Assembly: GCA_964006375.1 (NCBI GenBank)
Contig: OZ023266.1
Span: 160,521,292 to 160,585,291, forward strand
Direction: 5' to 3'
Length of the DNA stretch: 64,000 nucleotides
From: Tillus elongatus
Lineage: Eukaryota; Arthropoda; Insecta; Coleoptera; Cleridae
Positions 36,084 to 47,330 of the stretch are shown in pieces. How positions within the stretch are numbered: the stretch's first letter is position 1; each line of letters opens with the position of its first letter. The notes beneath the pieces were generated by a model, which was not told the DNA's origin, made no database searches, and saw nothing but the letters and a program-made list of their open reading frames with translations. Made by a program: the position numbers and the translations under genes.

Positions 36084-36937
36084 GTTTATTCAACAAAAGA
36101 AGAAATACACACAGATGGTTTGTTATTTATAAAACCTACAATTACAGAATAAACAAGAACTGTGCCCACGAAGTACCCAAATGTACTTAGTTGTTGGTTT
36201 AGAACACTTTAAAACTACTTTTCCCTATATTTGAGCTGCCAGCTCTCCCAAGAGCAAATCATAAAAAGGTCCACCTACTTCAACACACATCCTAAGTTCT
36301 ATGTGTAAAAAGGAAAAACAGAAAAAACGTATACAAAATATCCCCCCATCAATCTTTCCCACCCGTTGCCATTTTCTAGATTTTACGTCAGTCCCATGAT
36401 CAACGGGGATCAGCTCGTGCTCCAGCACCAATTACTACTATTGATTATATTGTTGACTCTATCCCGTGTTATAGAAAGCAGCCATCCGCTCAATATTTTT
36501 TATATTAATAAGGAAAAGCACCTGCCATATTACGCTGCCTTTCCGACAAAACCATTTTTGTTTAAATACCTAAATAAATTTGGCACGTTGTCACAAAATG
36601 ACAGAACGTGAAACAATGAAAATCTCTTTTTCCGCTTATTTAAATAGGAATTTTTTAAAAACTTCTAACAGACGCCATTTTGAAATAGCTTCACAGAATC
36701 GTGTCAAAATTTATGAGCATACTGTACGAGATATTAGCTTTCAAATGATCTATCACAAGTTGTATGTTTCCATTAAAAAAATATCGATGTGGTCATATTT
36801 TTGACAAGTGTCTATAAAAAAATAAACGAATAAGGTCAAGATATGAGCATATGTAAAACTAAATTGATGTGTCCGAGCGTTTTCCCCAAAAGTTAAAGGT
36901 TAAGGGTATATTAATTTTATTCCGGACTTCTGGACAG

Positions 36938-37042
<105 letters not shown>

Positions 37043-37467
37043 GTTTCTTCAACAAAAGAAGAAATACACACAGATGGTTTGTTATTTATAAAACCTACAA
37101 TTACAGAATAAACAAGAACGGTGCCCACGAAGTACTCAAAAGTACTTAGTTGTGGGTTTAGAACACTTTAAAACTACTTTTTCCTATATTTGAGCTGCAA
37201 GCTCTCCCAAAAGCAAATCAGAAAAAGGTCCACCTACTTCATCACATCCAAGTTCTACTTTGTAAAGAAAACGTATATAAAATATCTCTCCATCAATCTT
37301 TCCCACCCGTTGCCATTTTCTAGATTTTACGTCAGTCCCATGATCAACGAGGATCAGCTCGTGCTCCAGCACCAATTACTATTGATTATATTGTTGACTC
37401 TATCTCGTGTTATAGAAAGCAGCCATTCGCTCAATCTTTTTTATATGAATAAGGAAAAATACCTGCC

Positions 37468-38252
37468 ATATTAGTGTATTTTCTTTAAAAAAATTCACTA
37501 AAGAGGAGATCCCGACCTTTGAATATAAAAAAATTCTTCAGATTAGCGCTAATTAGGCGCCCTAGAACATATATCCGGGCTCAGTTTGAATTTTTATATG
37601 TTTTGGAGTTTTCCTCAAAACGTCAAACTCGCAATTTGAAACGTCAAAATTGGAAATGTTTAGGCAAGGAACGTGAAACAAATACGGATTGTGAAAAGAA
37701 AATGTTGCAAGAAGAGTGTTCCGCAAACCCTTAAGTTTCAGATTCAACCATCGTTGTCCTTCATTTTACAAAAATGTTTACGAAAATTCATTTCAAATAG
37801 ACCCTTTCTCTGATGTTTTGGCTGTCGGTTTAGTTAAGTTGATGCTTTCGCTGTATGTTTATGGTTTAACGGTCTATAATTTTTAGCTAATTTTTGTAGA
37901 ACAAATTTTTTAATGCATTTTTGCATTTTTTATCGAAATATGATGCATGTTTGTAAGAAAAAAATCAGGACGCAGTAAGTGCGTTTTGGTAGCGAATTTT
38001 CATTAAATCCTTCAAATATCAATAACTCAATTTGCTATTAACGTAAGTTTTGTTGATTAGGAAACCAACATTTAACTTTATTTTCGGAAAATTTGTTTAT
38101 GTTTTTAAACAATAAGTAATTTTGATAAAATATAGTACATTGTTTCTACTACGTAGGCTATACCGGTAATCAGATTGATGACTGCTCGCATTTGCTATTA
38201 AATTTTTTAATGAAAATTCACTTCCATAACGCACTTGCTGCGTCTAGACTTT
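37468..38252 (-). mobile_element. TA-core element without a TA array, inverted
   Basis: Minus-orientation copy with the terminal hairpin at 37471-37501, tail block (GAGGAGATCCCGACC, ATATATCCGGGCTCAG), middle (AAACGTCAAACTCGC, CTTCATTTTACAAAAATG) and the 310-bp unit with both hairpin ends (37965-38252). Where other copies have (TA)n this one passes straight from TTTTTATATG to TTTTGGAG, so the array and about 400 bp next to it are missing. Confidence 0.85.
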
Positions 38253-38524
38253 TTTATAATTTGACAGGTACATTCCCTTTGTAAATAATTAATATTTTTC
38301 TGGAAAACTTTCCTAACTTTAATGAAATTTGTAACACAATTTTTTTAAAGACACTTTCAGTACTTACATATTATATCAAAGACCAAATTTTAATTTTTTA
38401 GCTCCATATAAAATATAAATATATTCAAATAATCGCTAACTGGGACTCTAAAACCGATCTCCAAGATGGATTAAAATTTAAAGAATTAGTTTTAATAACA
38501 TATCTTACTAATAGTGTAAAATTC

Positions 38525-38572
38525 TTATGAAAATTCACTACTATAACGCACTTGCTGCGTCCCGAAATTTTT
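38525..38572 (-). repeat. Hairpin end of the 310-bp unit, isolated
   Basis: ATGAAAATTCACTACTATAA followed by CGCACTTGCTGCGTCCCG is a single terminus with no partner nearby. Confidence 0.8.
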
Positions 38573-39395
38573 TCACAGTGTATAGTCGAAATTAATTTTG
38601 TAAATCAAAATGTTATCTGTTATAATAATATAAATTCTCTGAATTAAAATGTTGAAATTGACCCCCCACCCATTAAATGAGATTTGGTCAGAATTCGTCG
38701 GACCCCCTTTCCCATTTTTAGCTCACGTAATTAATGGTCGCCCTCTTTCCTTTATCTCTGACATTGCATGAGATATTGTATTTATTAGATGTGAAGTGAC
38801 GTCCATCCTGTATATTCTGTCCTATATTTTATTTTTTGTTCTCTGTTTGAATGAGAGATTTCGTTTTAATCTCAATTCTCTGGCTATTTAAGCATCCATA
38901 TCGTCTAACTTAAATGGATTCTGTAATAAGATTTTCAAAGAGAAATTCCATATTTTAAAAGCTTTTTTCTCTCAAAACTCGTTACGCAATATGACAGGCT
39001 TCATTTCTCTTTTTGCATTATTCGTTATGATTCTACACAAATTGGAAGTATCTGCAGTTAACTGAATTACCTATGGAATTTCTTGTAGACTCAGAAGGAC
39101 GGCAATTTATTTCTGGAAGTAATTTTACTCTGAACCGGTCTCCCTGTACTATCTAGATGGGCATGACTAGGAGCCAGCTATGATTAATCTATCAACTTCG
39201 TTAAATGTTACAGATTCTAGAAGGCGACGAAAAGTCTGGCGGCAAATATTAAACTTATCATAGTTAGATTTTGAGCTCTAGCGGAATATATCGGCATTAA
39301 AGGTTAAGCTCAGTTTAAAATTGAAGTTTGCAAGTATATACAGGTGAGGCGCGAAGACTTTCTGTTGAACGTATAGACTGAACTAAAAGTACCGT
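38573..39395. other. No recognisable feature
   Basis: About 0.8 kb with no gene or repeat recognised. Confidence 0.45.
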
Positions 39396-39909
39396 GTTTG
39401 GGGTTACTTTGCCCCAGGGGGTCACTTTGCCCACGCAACTCAAATATCTTAAAATAAACAAATTTGCAACAATAGCAACGCCGATTTAATCGCGTGAAGT
39501 GAAGTTGTAAACCGAGATATTTCAGTTGTTGACTAGCGCTGATGCGAGCTTGATGTGACGTGTCTGAACGTAACAGTAGCCATGTAAGTATTTACCTTAA
39601 ATTACATACTTTAATGATGGTGAAATGCTAACGGACCTAGAAGAGAATTGAAAAATTCTTTTGTCGCTTTAAGTCTACCATGTCGGATATTATACGCCTG
39701 GGCCTCAATATACCAAAAATTACGCTGATATTTCTGTATCTTTGTGTGTTATAGCATTTTTGTTTGTTTGTTAAATAGCCTCCACCTTGGGGTGACTTTA
39801 CCCAACTCTTTATTTTGAAACAATGTTTGAAATAATTACATTTCTGTTAATTTTGTTATATGAGGCGATATTACTGTATCTGCACTTTTTCATTGCAGAT
39901 ATATTTATT

Positions 39910-41748
39910 ATACCAAGAAATTATGTAAGAAAAGTTGGGTGTAGAAGGTACAAAGACTACACAGAAGATGACTTGGGTAAAGCTGTTCAAGCTGTGAAAC
40001 GTGGTCTATCCTATCAAGAGGCCGCGGCCAATATTCGTGTTCAGAAAAAAACGGTTTGGAATAAGCATTGATAGAAACATATGGGATCCTTCGGTGGACA
40101 AACAGCGCTCACTGAAATTGAGGAACGTCATTTTGTCTTTATTAACTGCAAGTGCTGAGTTCGGAGCACCCCTAACCAAATTTAATTTGGAAATGATCGT
40201 CAAAAGTTATTTGGAAAAGAAAAGCAAACGCATAAAACAGTTTCAAGACGGTACTACACCAGGAAACTATTGGTGCTATTCATTTATCAACAGACACAGC
40301 GCTAGACTATCACTGCGTGCGTGCCAAAATATTAAGTATGCCCGTGCTCAAAAAAGTGAGTAGGAACTTAGAACCTACTTCCAAAATCTTCCCGACAGTA
40401 TCGCTGATGTTCCACCCGAGAATATCCTTAATTATGACGAAGCTAACCTCACAGACGATCCTGGGGCTAGGAAGTGCATTTTTCGTCGTGGGATGAAGTA
40501 TCCAGAACGGATGATGAATTTTTCTAAGTCATCAATTTTCATTAGGTTTTGTGCGACAGGTGCTGGTGAAATGCTTCCTCTATATGTCGTGTACAAAGCT
40601 GAACGGTTGTGTGACCGATGGTTAATTGGTGGTCCATAAGGTACTAAATTCAACAAAACAAAGTCGGGTTGGTTTGACTCTGTTTGTTTTTTGGACTGGT
40701 TTGAGAAGGTAGCAATTCCATGGAGTCGTACAAGGTCAGGTCTCAAAGTTATGATAGACGATAATTTATCATTACATCTCAATATTGAACTTATTAGGTC
40801 CTGCCAACCTAATAATATTATATTAGTTTTCCTACCTCCACATTCAACTCACCTTACTCAACCACTGGATGTGAGATATTTCAAATCCCTCAGAACTTGT
40901 TGGAGAGATATAATAACAGACTACAAAACAAGAAATCCAAGAGAGAGCTGTGTCAATAAAACATCATTTCCTTCGTTGTTGAAGATTCTGATGGACAGAA
41001 ACCAAATAAATCATGAAGTGACCATTAAGAATGCTTTTAGGGCAACAGGAATTATTCCGCGAGATCCTCAACAAGTTATTAAAACACTCCCACAACAAAA
41101 GTTGGAAGAAAATGTTAAGAATGCTTTTAAGGCAATAGAAATCATTCCGCTAAATCATCAACAAGTTCTTAAAAAGCTCCCACAACAAAAGTTGGAAGAA
41201 AATGTTAACGATCAAATTGACAACGCGGTGCTGGATTATATGAAAGAAATTTGAAGTCCCAGATCCTCTACAATAGCATCTAGAGGATGGAAAAAAAATG
41301 CTCAAAGTTACTGCTGGAAAGTTTGTGTCCTTTGAAGAATTATTCCCAGAAGAAACCCCAAAAAATGACATGAATGTGTCAGATAATATAATAGAAACAG
41401 TAGATACAGAACTTTCAGAAGACGAAGACCAAACAGAAGTGGGGGACCAAAACGGAATTTCAATCTATCTTCAGACGCCAAGAATTAACGATTTTGTTGT
41501 TGTGTGAATTTGTCACCAAGAAAACTCTTAAACACTACATTGTAGTTATGTTAGCTATCTGTGACGATGAATACAACATAAAATTCATGAGAAAATTTAA
41601 GCCAAAGGAAAATTTATTTACATTCCCTCAGGTAGCCGATATTTCTCTAACCAAAGAACAGGACATTGTTGAGGTTTTGGGAGCACCAACTGAATATCGA
41701 AGAGGAATTCAGAAATTCAACTGTGATCTGAGTGCCTATAAACTTTAG
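39910..41748 (+). pseudogene. pogo-like (DDE_1) transposase, broken
   Basis: Transposase relic of about 610 residues. It begins IPRNYVRK: the family usually starts MPRNY, so the start codon has become ATA, just after an AG that could be a splice acceptor. Psq-type HTH: DDLGKAVQAVKRGLSYQEAA. A linker follows (LLTASAEFGAPLTKFNLEMI). DDE_1 core: ILNYDEANLTDDPG (first Asp), LKVMIDDNLSLHLN (second), FLPPHSTHLTQPLDVRYFK (third). An acidic tail ends FNCDLSAYKL. Breaks are a double stop at 40069, a shift near 40140, stops at 40361 and 40637, a stop at 41252, a shift in an eight-A run (41291-41298), and a shift near 41495. Confidence 0.88.
41026..41205 (+). repeat. 90-bp in-frame tandem duplication inside the pogo-1 transposase
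   Basis: Two consecutive 30-residue units beginning KNAFRATGIIP and KNAFKAIEIIP, both ending LPQQKLEENV. The duplication keeps the frame and lies near the C-terminal end of the DDE domain. It could be an ancient feature of this lineage or a mutation after inactivation. Confidence 0.9.
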
Positions 41749-41924
41749 TTGGATAAGTTGATATATTTTGCTGTGATTTTAGAATATACAAAGTTCAGTA
41801 CACATTCTAACGGGTAGAAAGTTGTTTATTTATTTCTATGTTAGCCAATTTTTTTTATTTGTTTTTATGTAGGTATATTAGCCCAGAAAGTATTGTCCTT
41901 TAAATATATTGATTATAAAAAAAA

Positions 41925-42242
41925 CTCTGGACGCAGAAAGTGCGTTATGGTAGTGAATTTTCATAAAAATGTTTTTAATTGCAAATATGTGTGTATCCTT
42001 TTTAAGAAAGCAGGCATCAATTTTGGTTACCAGTATAACCTATATAGTAAAAACAATGTGCCATGTTTCATAAAAATAACTTTATTGTGTGAAAATGTAC
42101 AAAAATTTCCAAAAGTAAACTTAAAGTGTTCCCGGAAAAACTCGTTTCTTGGTCAACCTTATAGGTTAATAGCAAATTGAGCTATTCAAATTTGAAGCAT
42201 TTAATGAAAATTCGCTACCATAACGCACTTGCTGCGTCCCGA
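41925..42242 (+). repeat. 310-bp hairpin-ended unit (MITE-like)
   Basis: Ends CTGGACGCAGAAAGTGCGTT and AACGCACTTGCTGCGTCCCG are inverted over about 36 bp. The interior is almost identical to that of 15572-15888. Confidence 0.9.
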
Positions 42243-42730
42243 ATTTCTTTTCTTACAAACATGCATCGCTGAAAAATTAAAAAATGCAATAACATAAGGC
42301 GTGTTTGATTAAAAAAAAAGAAAATTTGTATCACCAACGACTTATGGGCCATCCTGTGATTGTAGAAATATTTTTTTAAGATGTAGCTCAAGACATCCTA
42401 TAATTAATATATACAAATTTTCTTCATATCTTGTATAATAACGGATATATTAAGCTTTATTGATTTTTTACGAAAATTCGACAAAAATTATATACCATTA
42501 AACGATAAACTCTAAAGCTAAGGATATTAACTAGCGTACCAAATTTGGTTGCCCTTACTTTGTTAATTCCGGAGATATAAATTTTTTTCGAAAGAAAACA
42601 CAAAATTTTCCGGGAAAACCTGGGCAGATTTTCCTGGCTAACGAACTTATCCAAGCCATTTGCAAAAGGAATTTTTCCACCAAATTTAGTCAAAATCGGA
42701 CTATTATTTTTTGAGTTATCGGTGTGATAC

Positions 42731-42805
<75 letters not shown>
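42731..42805. repeat. (TA)n microsatellite
   Basis: TA array of about 75 bp with one early interruption (ATAATA). Confidence 0.97.
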
Positions 42806-42809
<4 letters not shown>

Positions 42810-43459
42810 ATATAAAAATTGAAACGGACCCCGGATATGTGTTCTAGGGGGCCTAGTTCGCGATCATTTGAAGAAATTTTTTCAAAATTCAAAAGTCGGG
42901 ATCTCCTCATTAGTGAATTTTTTTTAAGAAAATTCACTAAAACAAATGATCTCTAAGAATGTTAATTTTAGTTTTCTTGTTCAGAATATTTATTTTGGTT
43001 AAAATTATGTTAATATTTTCCTAGTGAGTATTTAGTGGCTTTTTTTAACGTGCCTGTACATTTAAAAAACTCACATGTACGTAAGACTATATGTTGTGAT
43101 ATTGATTGTACCTATTTGTTGATCATATCTCAAGCACTTCTTCCATGCGGAAATTTTTTGTGGCTTTTAGGCGGGCAAAGTAAACCTTGGACCGGCACAA
43201 CCTTGCTTTAAACTGCAGTTAAATACCCGTAACTACGTGTTTATTGCCAGTGGGCCAAGTAACACTTCTTACGGGTAACTTTGCCCGGCCGTTAAAAAAA
43301 ATAATAGAAAATAATCTTGAATGCCCAGACAACTGTAAATAAGTCTACAAGTAGCCTGAGATATATCACATATTCTTAGCGTTGTAAGATATTGTCCTTG
43401 GTTTGGAAGTTATTCAAAAATAAGTAACCACAAGTTACAGTACTTCATTTCTGAAAGTT

Positions 43460-43960
43460 TGTATGCAGGGGTACTCAAAAAGTTCTATCGATTGAAAATA
43501 GTGGCGTTAAGATGCGACTTCCGACATTTACTTTCCACATCGTCACAACGTGTGGAAGTATCACATCGGCGACAAAAAATTCAAAAAAAAAATTTTCGCT
43601 CAAACGTCGTAAAATGTATCAAAACATATAGAAAACATGATTTGGGAACAGAAATTTGTTTTGTTTGTCAGTCTGTCGGTCTGTTGGTCTGACGATCTGT
43701 CGGTCTGTCGGTCTATCGGTCTATCGGTCTGTCGGTCTCTCAGTCTGTCGGTCTCTCGGTCTGTATATCTGTTTGTAGCCATGATAACTTTAGAACAAAT
43801 GGAGATACCGCCTTCAAATTTGGTATACAGTTAGCACTTAACAAACGAACGGTTCTAATTGTTTTTGGGTAAAATCGCTTTAGCGGGTAGGGGATGATTG
43901 AGGCCTGACTGGGTGAAAATGAGCATTTTATCATTAAAACTCGAGTAATATAACATTTTA
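43460..43960 (+). repeat. Dispersed repeat with (GTCTGTCG)n core
   Basis: An octamer-like GTCTGTCG/GTCTATCG array (about 43665-43770) is followed by ATAACTTTAGAACAAATGGA, CTTCAAATTTGGTATACAGT and AAACTCGAGTAATATAAC. A second, diverged copy of the same arrangement lies at 45330-45630 with a shorter array. This is a second repeat family with a microsatellite core, separate from the TA-core family. No coding capacity. Confidence 0.75.
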
Positions 43961-44187
43961 GGTTTTATTTATTAGTGTGTGTGTGTGTGTGTTCCCTTAA
44001 GTTTGACCTTGGAAGATTTCCATTAGTCACAAGACATTGTAATTGGCTACCTAATATTACTCTCAGATTTTGGTTTATTAACGATGATATAATTAATTGA
44101 TATAATATAACGATCTTAATTTAGACTATCTACTACTACTACATCTAAATAAAATTCTTATTTGTTACTTTGTCCCAATTGGAATCT

Positions 44188-44195
44188 TTTTTTTT

Positions 44196-44239
<44 letters not shown>

Positions 44240-44313
44240 TTTTATTTATTTTTTTTTTATTTATTTATTTTTTAATATATATTTTTTAGATATATTTTTC
44301 TCTTTATATATAT

Positions 44314-44412
<99 letters not shown>

Positions 44413-44560
44413 TATCTTTATTTATTATTTTTTATTTATTTATTTTTTAATATATATTTTTTATATATTTTTTTTTATATATATATATTATTTTTTTTTC
44501 ATTTAATATTTTCTCTCTTTTTTTTTTTTTTTTTCTTTTTTTTTTTTTTTTAAAAACACA
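44188..44560. repeat. Low-complexity TA, CA and poly-T region
   Basis: Mixed (TA)n tracts (about 44202-44236 and 44324-44402), CACACA, TTTATTTATT and long T runs (44517-44552). There is no information content for annotation. Confidence 0.95.
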
Positions 44561-44774
44561 TGCTAATTTATACATATATTATCTTATACCAAACTGGTGT
44601 ACAATACATGACTATACTTAATCTATGTCCTAAATCTAAACCTACATTAAAATTCCATACTCCCTTTATAATATCGGTGATACACCATTCATACTCTTAC
44701 ATTACTAATCTACATTACATTATTTACAAATTTTCTACTATTTACAAAACTGGTTTAAGGATGTTAATTTTATG

Positions 44775-45214
44775 TTATAAAGTAATTTTAGCAACTCTAA
44801 AGAAATTATGTATAGCTTTATATATTTCAATATTACCACTCTGTAACAGAGTGACTATGTTTAAAGGGCTGTTAGTGGCATTATATTTATTTATTTCGCT
44901 CAACAATTGTATTCTTGGATTGCTGGTGTTTGTACACATAAACATCACATGGTTGATGTCACATACAGACCTCCCATCACACTGGCAAAGGGGTGATTCT
45001 GCAACCCCTATTTTGTGTAGGTGAGCTGGTAGACGGTTGTGGGCTGTCTTGAGTCTGGATATGGTGGTAGAAAAGTGACGTGGTCTTCTGTATATGCATA
45101 CTTCTTCTTTAGAGGGAAGCCTTGGATGTAACAGTTTATAATGATTGTTACTATTTGTTGTGAAGTTAGTCCAAATGATTTCCCACTCTGTTTTGATCTC
45201 ACGTCGAATTTTTA
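44775..45214 (-). pseudogene. LINE ORF2 C-terminal fragment
   Basis: An open minus-strand frame without an initiator reads KIRREIKTEWEIIW, then SRLKTAHNRLPAHLHKIG, ESPLCQCDG and INHVMFMC. It ends near GNIEIYKAIHNFFRV and a stop. The pattern L-R/K-T-x-H-x-R-L...H...C-x-C...H-x-x-x-x-C is the zinc-knuckle-like tail after the RNase H region of many Jockey/I-group LINEs. Non-coding sequence follows to about 44560, probably the 3' UTR. The plus-strand open frame over it (44560-45024) is an antisense shadow. Confidence 0.75.
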
Positions 45215-45329
45215 TTTATTAGAAAACTTTTAATTTCATCAAACATCTGGTATTCTGTATTCAAATCAAATTAGTAGTTGAATGTGTGGGGGTGGAATAT
45301 TGTTGACAAAATTTCGACATTTTTTTGTT

Positions 45330-45630
45330 GCTAACACGGTGTAAAAAGTCTCAAAACATATATAAAACTTGATTCTGGAACGATGTTTTTTATCTGTCGG
45401 TCTGTAGGTCGGTCTGTCGACATGTAGGTATATCTGTTCATAGGCGCAATAACTTTCGAAAGATTTGAGATATCGTCTTCAAATTTGGTATCCAGTTAGC
45501 ACCCGACAAAGGAACGCTTCTAATGGTTTTTGGTTAAGATCACTTCAATGAGTAGGGAATAAATAAGGGATTATTTGGTTAAAATTTACATTTTCTCAAT
45601 AAAAATCGAGTAACATAACGTTTCAAAAGT
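45330..45630 (+). repeat. Second copy of the GTCTGTCG-core repeat
   Basis: TCTGTCGGTCTGTAGGTCGG followed by GCAATAACTTTCGAAAGATT, CTTCAAATTTGGTATCCAGT and AAAATCGAGTAACATAACG parallels 43640-43960. Confidence 0.7.
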
Positions 45631-46319
45631 TTATGGGTATGGGTACAGGAATACAAATATTTTCTTTATGGGCCCTAAATTCATTCCATGAGAATGTCTT
45701 TCTGAAGAGAATAAGTTATCACCACTATGTGGAAGTTATGATTTAATGCAGCAGTATTTTTAATGCATTTTTAAGTTCTATGTCAAATTGTGAAGTTAAT
45801 TTTATATGTGTATTCTACTCTTTAATTCAGTCGTTTTCGAGATATTTCGACTTACAAGAATTTTAGAAAAAAAAATCTCGGGACGCAGCAAGTGCGTTAT
45901 GGTAGCGAATTTTCTTTAAAATATTTTTAATAGCAAATGTCTTTCTTTGATGAAAGCAGGCATCAAACTTGGTTGCCTATATAGTAGAAACAATGTATCA
46001 TATTTCATTGAAACAAATTTATTGTTTGAAAATATATAAACATTTTTCAAAAGTCTAGATGCAGAAAATGTGTTATGGAAGTGATTTTCCATTAAAATGT
46101 TTTTAATAGCAAATGCGAACAGGCATCAATCTGATTACCGGTATAGCCTATGTAGTAGAAACAATGTACTATATTTTATCAAAATTACTTATGGTTTGAA
46201 AATATACAAAAATTTTCCGAAAATAAACTTAAATGTTGGTTTTCTATCCAACAAAGCTTACGTTAATAGCAAATTGAGTTATTGAAATTTGAAGGATTTA
46301 ATGAAACTTTGGTAAATTT

Positions 46320-47330
46320 GCAGATTAGCGCCCGAACGCTTTTTAACAAATTGTTGTCAGAGACATTACTAGGACCTCACCTGTAGGTTTCTGAACAGTT
46401 TTTTGAAAAACGTTCGGGAGCTAAACTGCATATTTACCGAAAATTTGCTACCAAAACGCACTTACTGCGTCCAGATTTCTTTCTTACAAACGTATCATAT
46501 TTCGATAAAAAATGCAAAAATGCATTAACGAATTTGTTCTACGAAAATTAGTTTTAAAAAATTATACACCCCTACTCACTCCTGGTCCCGTAACTTCCTT
46601 GGGGAGTGTGAACAAGAAATTTTTTTTGGGGTTTGTGGATCCAGAGGGGTGGGGGCCTAGGCAGGTTTCTGAAAACAGTTTTTTGAAAAGCGTTCGGGAG
46701 CTAAACTGCAAATTTATCGAAAATTCGCTACCAAAACGCACTTACTGCGTCCAGATTTTTTTCTTGCAAACGCATCATATTTCGACAAAAAAATGGAAAA
46801 ATGCATTCACGAATTTGTTCTACAAAAATTAGCTAAAAAATTATGCACCCCTACTCACTCCTGGTCCCGTAACTTCCTTGGGGAGTGTGAACAACAAATT
46901 TTTCTTGGGGTTTGTGGATCCAGGGGGGGCTCTAGGCAGGTTTCTGAAAACAGTGTTTTGAAAAGCGTTCGGGAGCTAAACTGCAAATTTACCTAAAATT
47001 CGCTACCAAAACGCACTTACTGCGTCCAGATTTTTTTCTTATAAACGCATCATATTTCGATCAAAAATGGAAAAATGCATTCACGAATTTGTTCTACAAA
47101 AATTAGCTAAAAAATTATGCACCCCTACTCACTCCTGGTCCCGTAACTTCCTTGGGGAGTGTGAACAACAAATTTTTCTTGGGGTTTGTGGATCCAGGGG
47201 GGGCTCTAGGCAGGTTTCTGAAAACAGTGTTTTGAAAAGCGTTCGGGAGCTTAACTGAAAATTTACGGAAAATTCGCAATCACAACGCACTTACTGCGTC
47301 CAGATTTTTTTTAAGATAAACGCATCATAT
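46320..47330 (+). repeat. Tandem array, about 275-280-bp unit, three full copies plus part
   Basis: CGCACTTACTGCGTCCAGAT recurs near 46458, 46738, 47012 and 47287. Each unit contains CCCCTACTCACTCCTGGTCC, GGGGTTTGTGGATCCAG and AAAAGCGTTCGGGAGCTAAA. The two central copies are nearly identical. Each unit thus carries one hairpin end of the 310-bp unit, as if the element end had been amplified together with about 235 bp of acquired sequence. Open frames over it (around CTPTHSWSRNFLGEC) repeat with the unit and are not taken as genes. Confidence 0.9.

Larger units (their letters stand above)
41922..42945 (+). mobile_element. TA-core element, nearly complete, nested in pogo-1
   Basis: 310-bp unit (41925-42242), shortened middle (ACGACTTATGGGCCATCC, CAAATTTGGTTGCCCTTACT), TA array, tail (AACGGACCCCGGATATGTG) and terminal palindrome TTAGTGAATTTTTTTTAAG...TTCACTAA (42911-42942). 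Its intact boundaries and short middle make it a good template for defining the element ends. Confidence 0.87.
39400..43295 (+). mobile_element. pogo/jerky-type DNA transposon pogo-1, interrupted
   Basis: The plus-strand transposase relic (39910-41748) lies between clusters of a repeated motif. On the left are GGGGTTACTTTGCCCC (39402), GGGTCACTTTGCCCA (39419) and GGGGTGACTTTACCC (39790). On the right are GGGCAAAGTAAACC (43173, inverted), GGGCCAAGTAACAC (43249) and GGGTAACTTTGCCCGG (43276). A TA-core element at 41922-42945 splits the 3' non-coding part. The exact ends are uncertain. Confidence 0.7.

Noticed and set aside
39823..39909. Hydrophobic leader of the 39823-40071 frame as a signal peptide of the transposase
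   Set aside because: The family begins at the residues starting IPRNY at 39910. The upstream hydrophobic stretch is AT-rich non-coding sequence ending in a possible splice acceptor.
44560..45024. 154-residue plus-strand open frame with hydrophobic segments, possibly a membrane protein
   Set aside because: It lies antisense to a recognisable LINE ORF2 C-terminus (minus 44775-45214) and its 3' UTR, so it is a shadow.
46512..47258. Repeated open frames around CTPTHSWSRNFLGEC
   Set aside because: They repeat with the 275-bp tandem unit, are lost in the first and last units and have no family resemblance.
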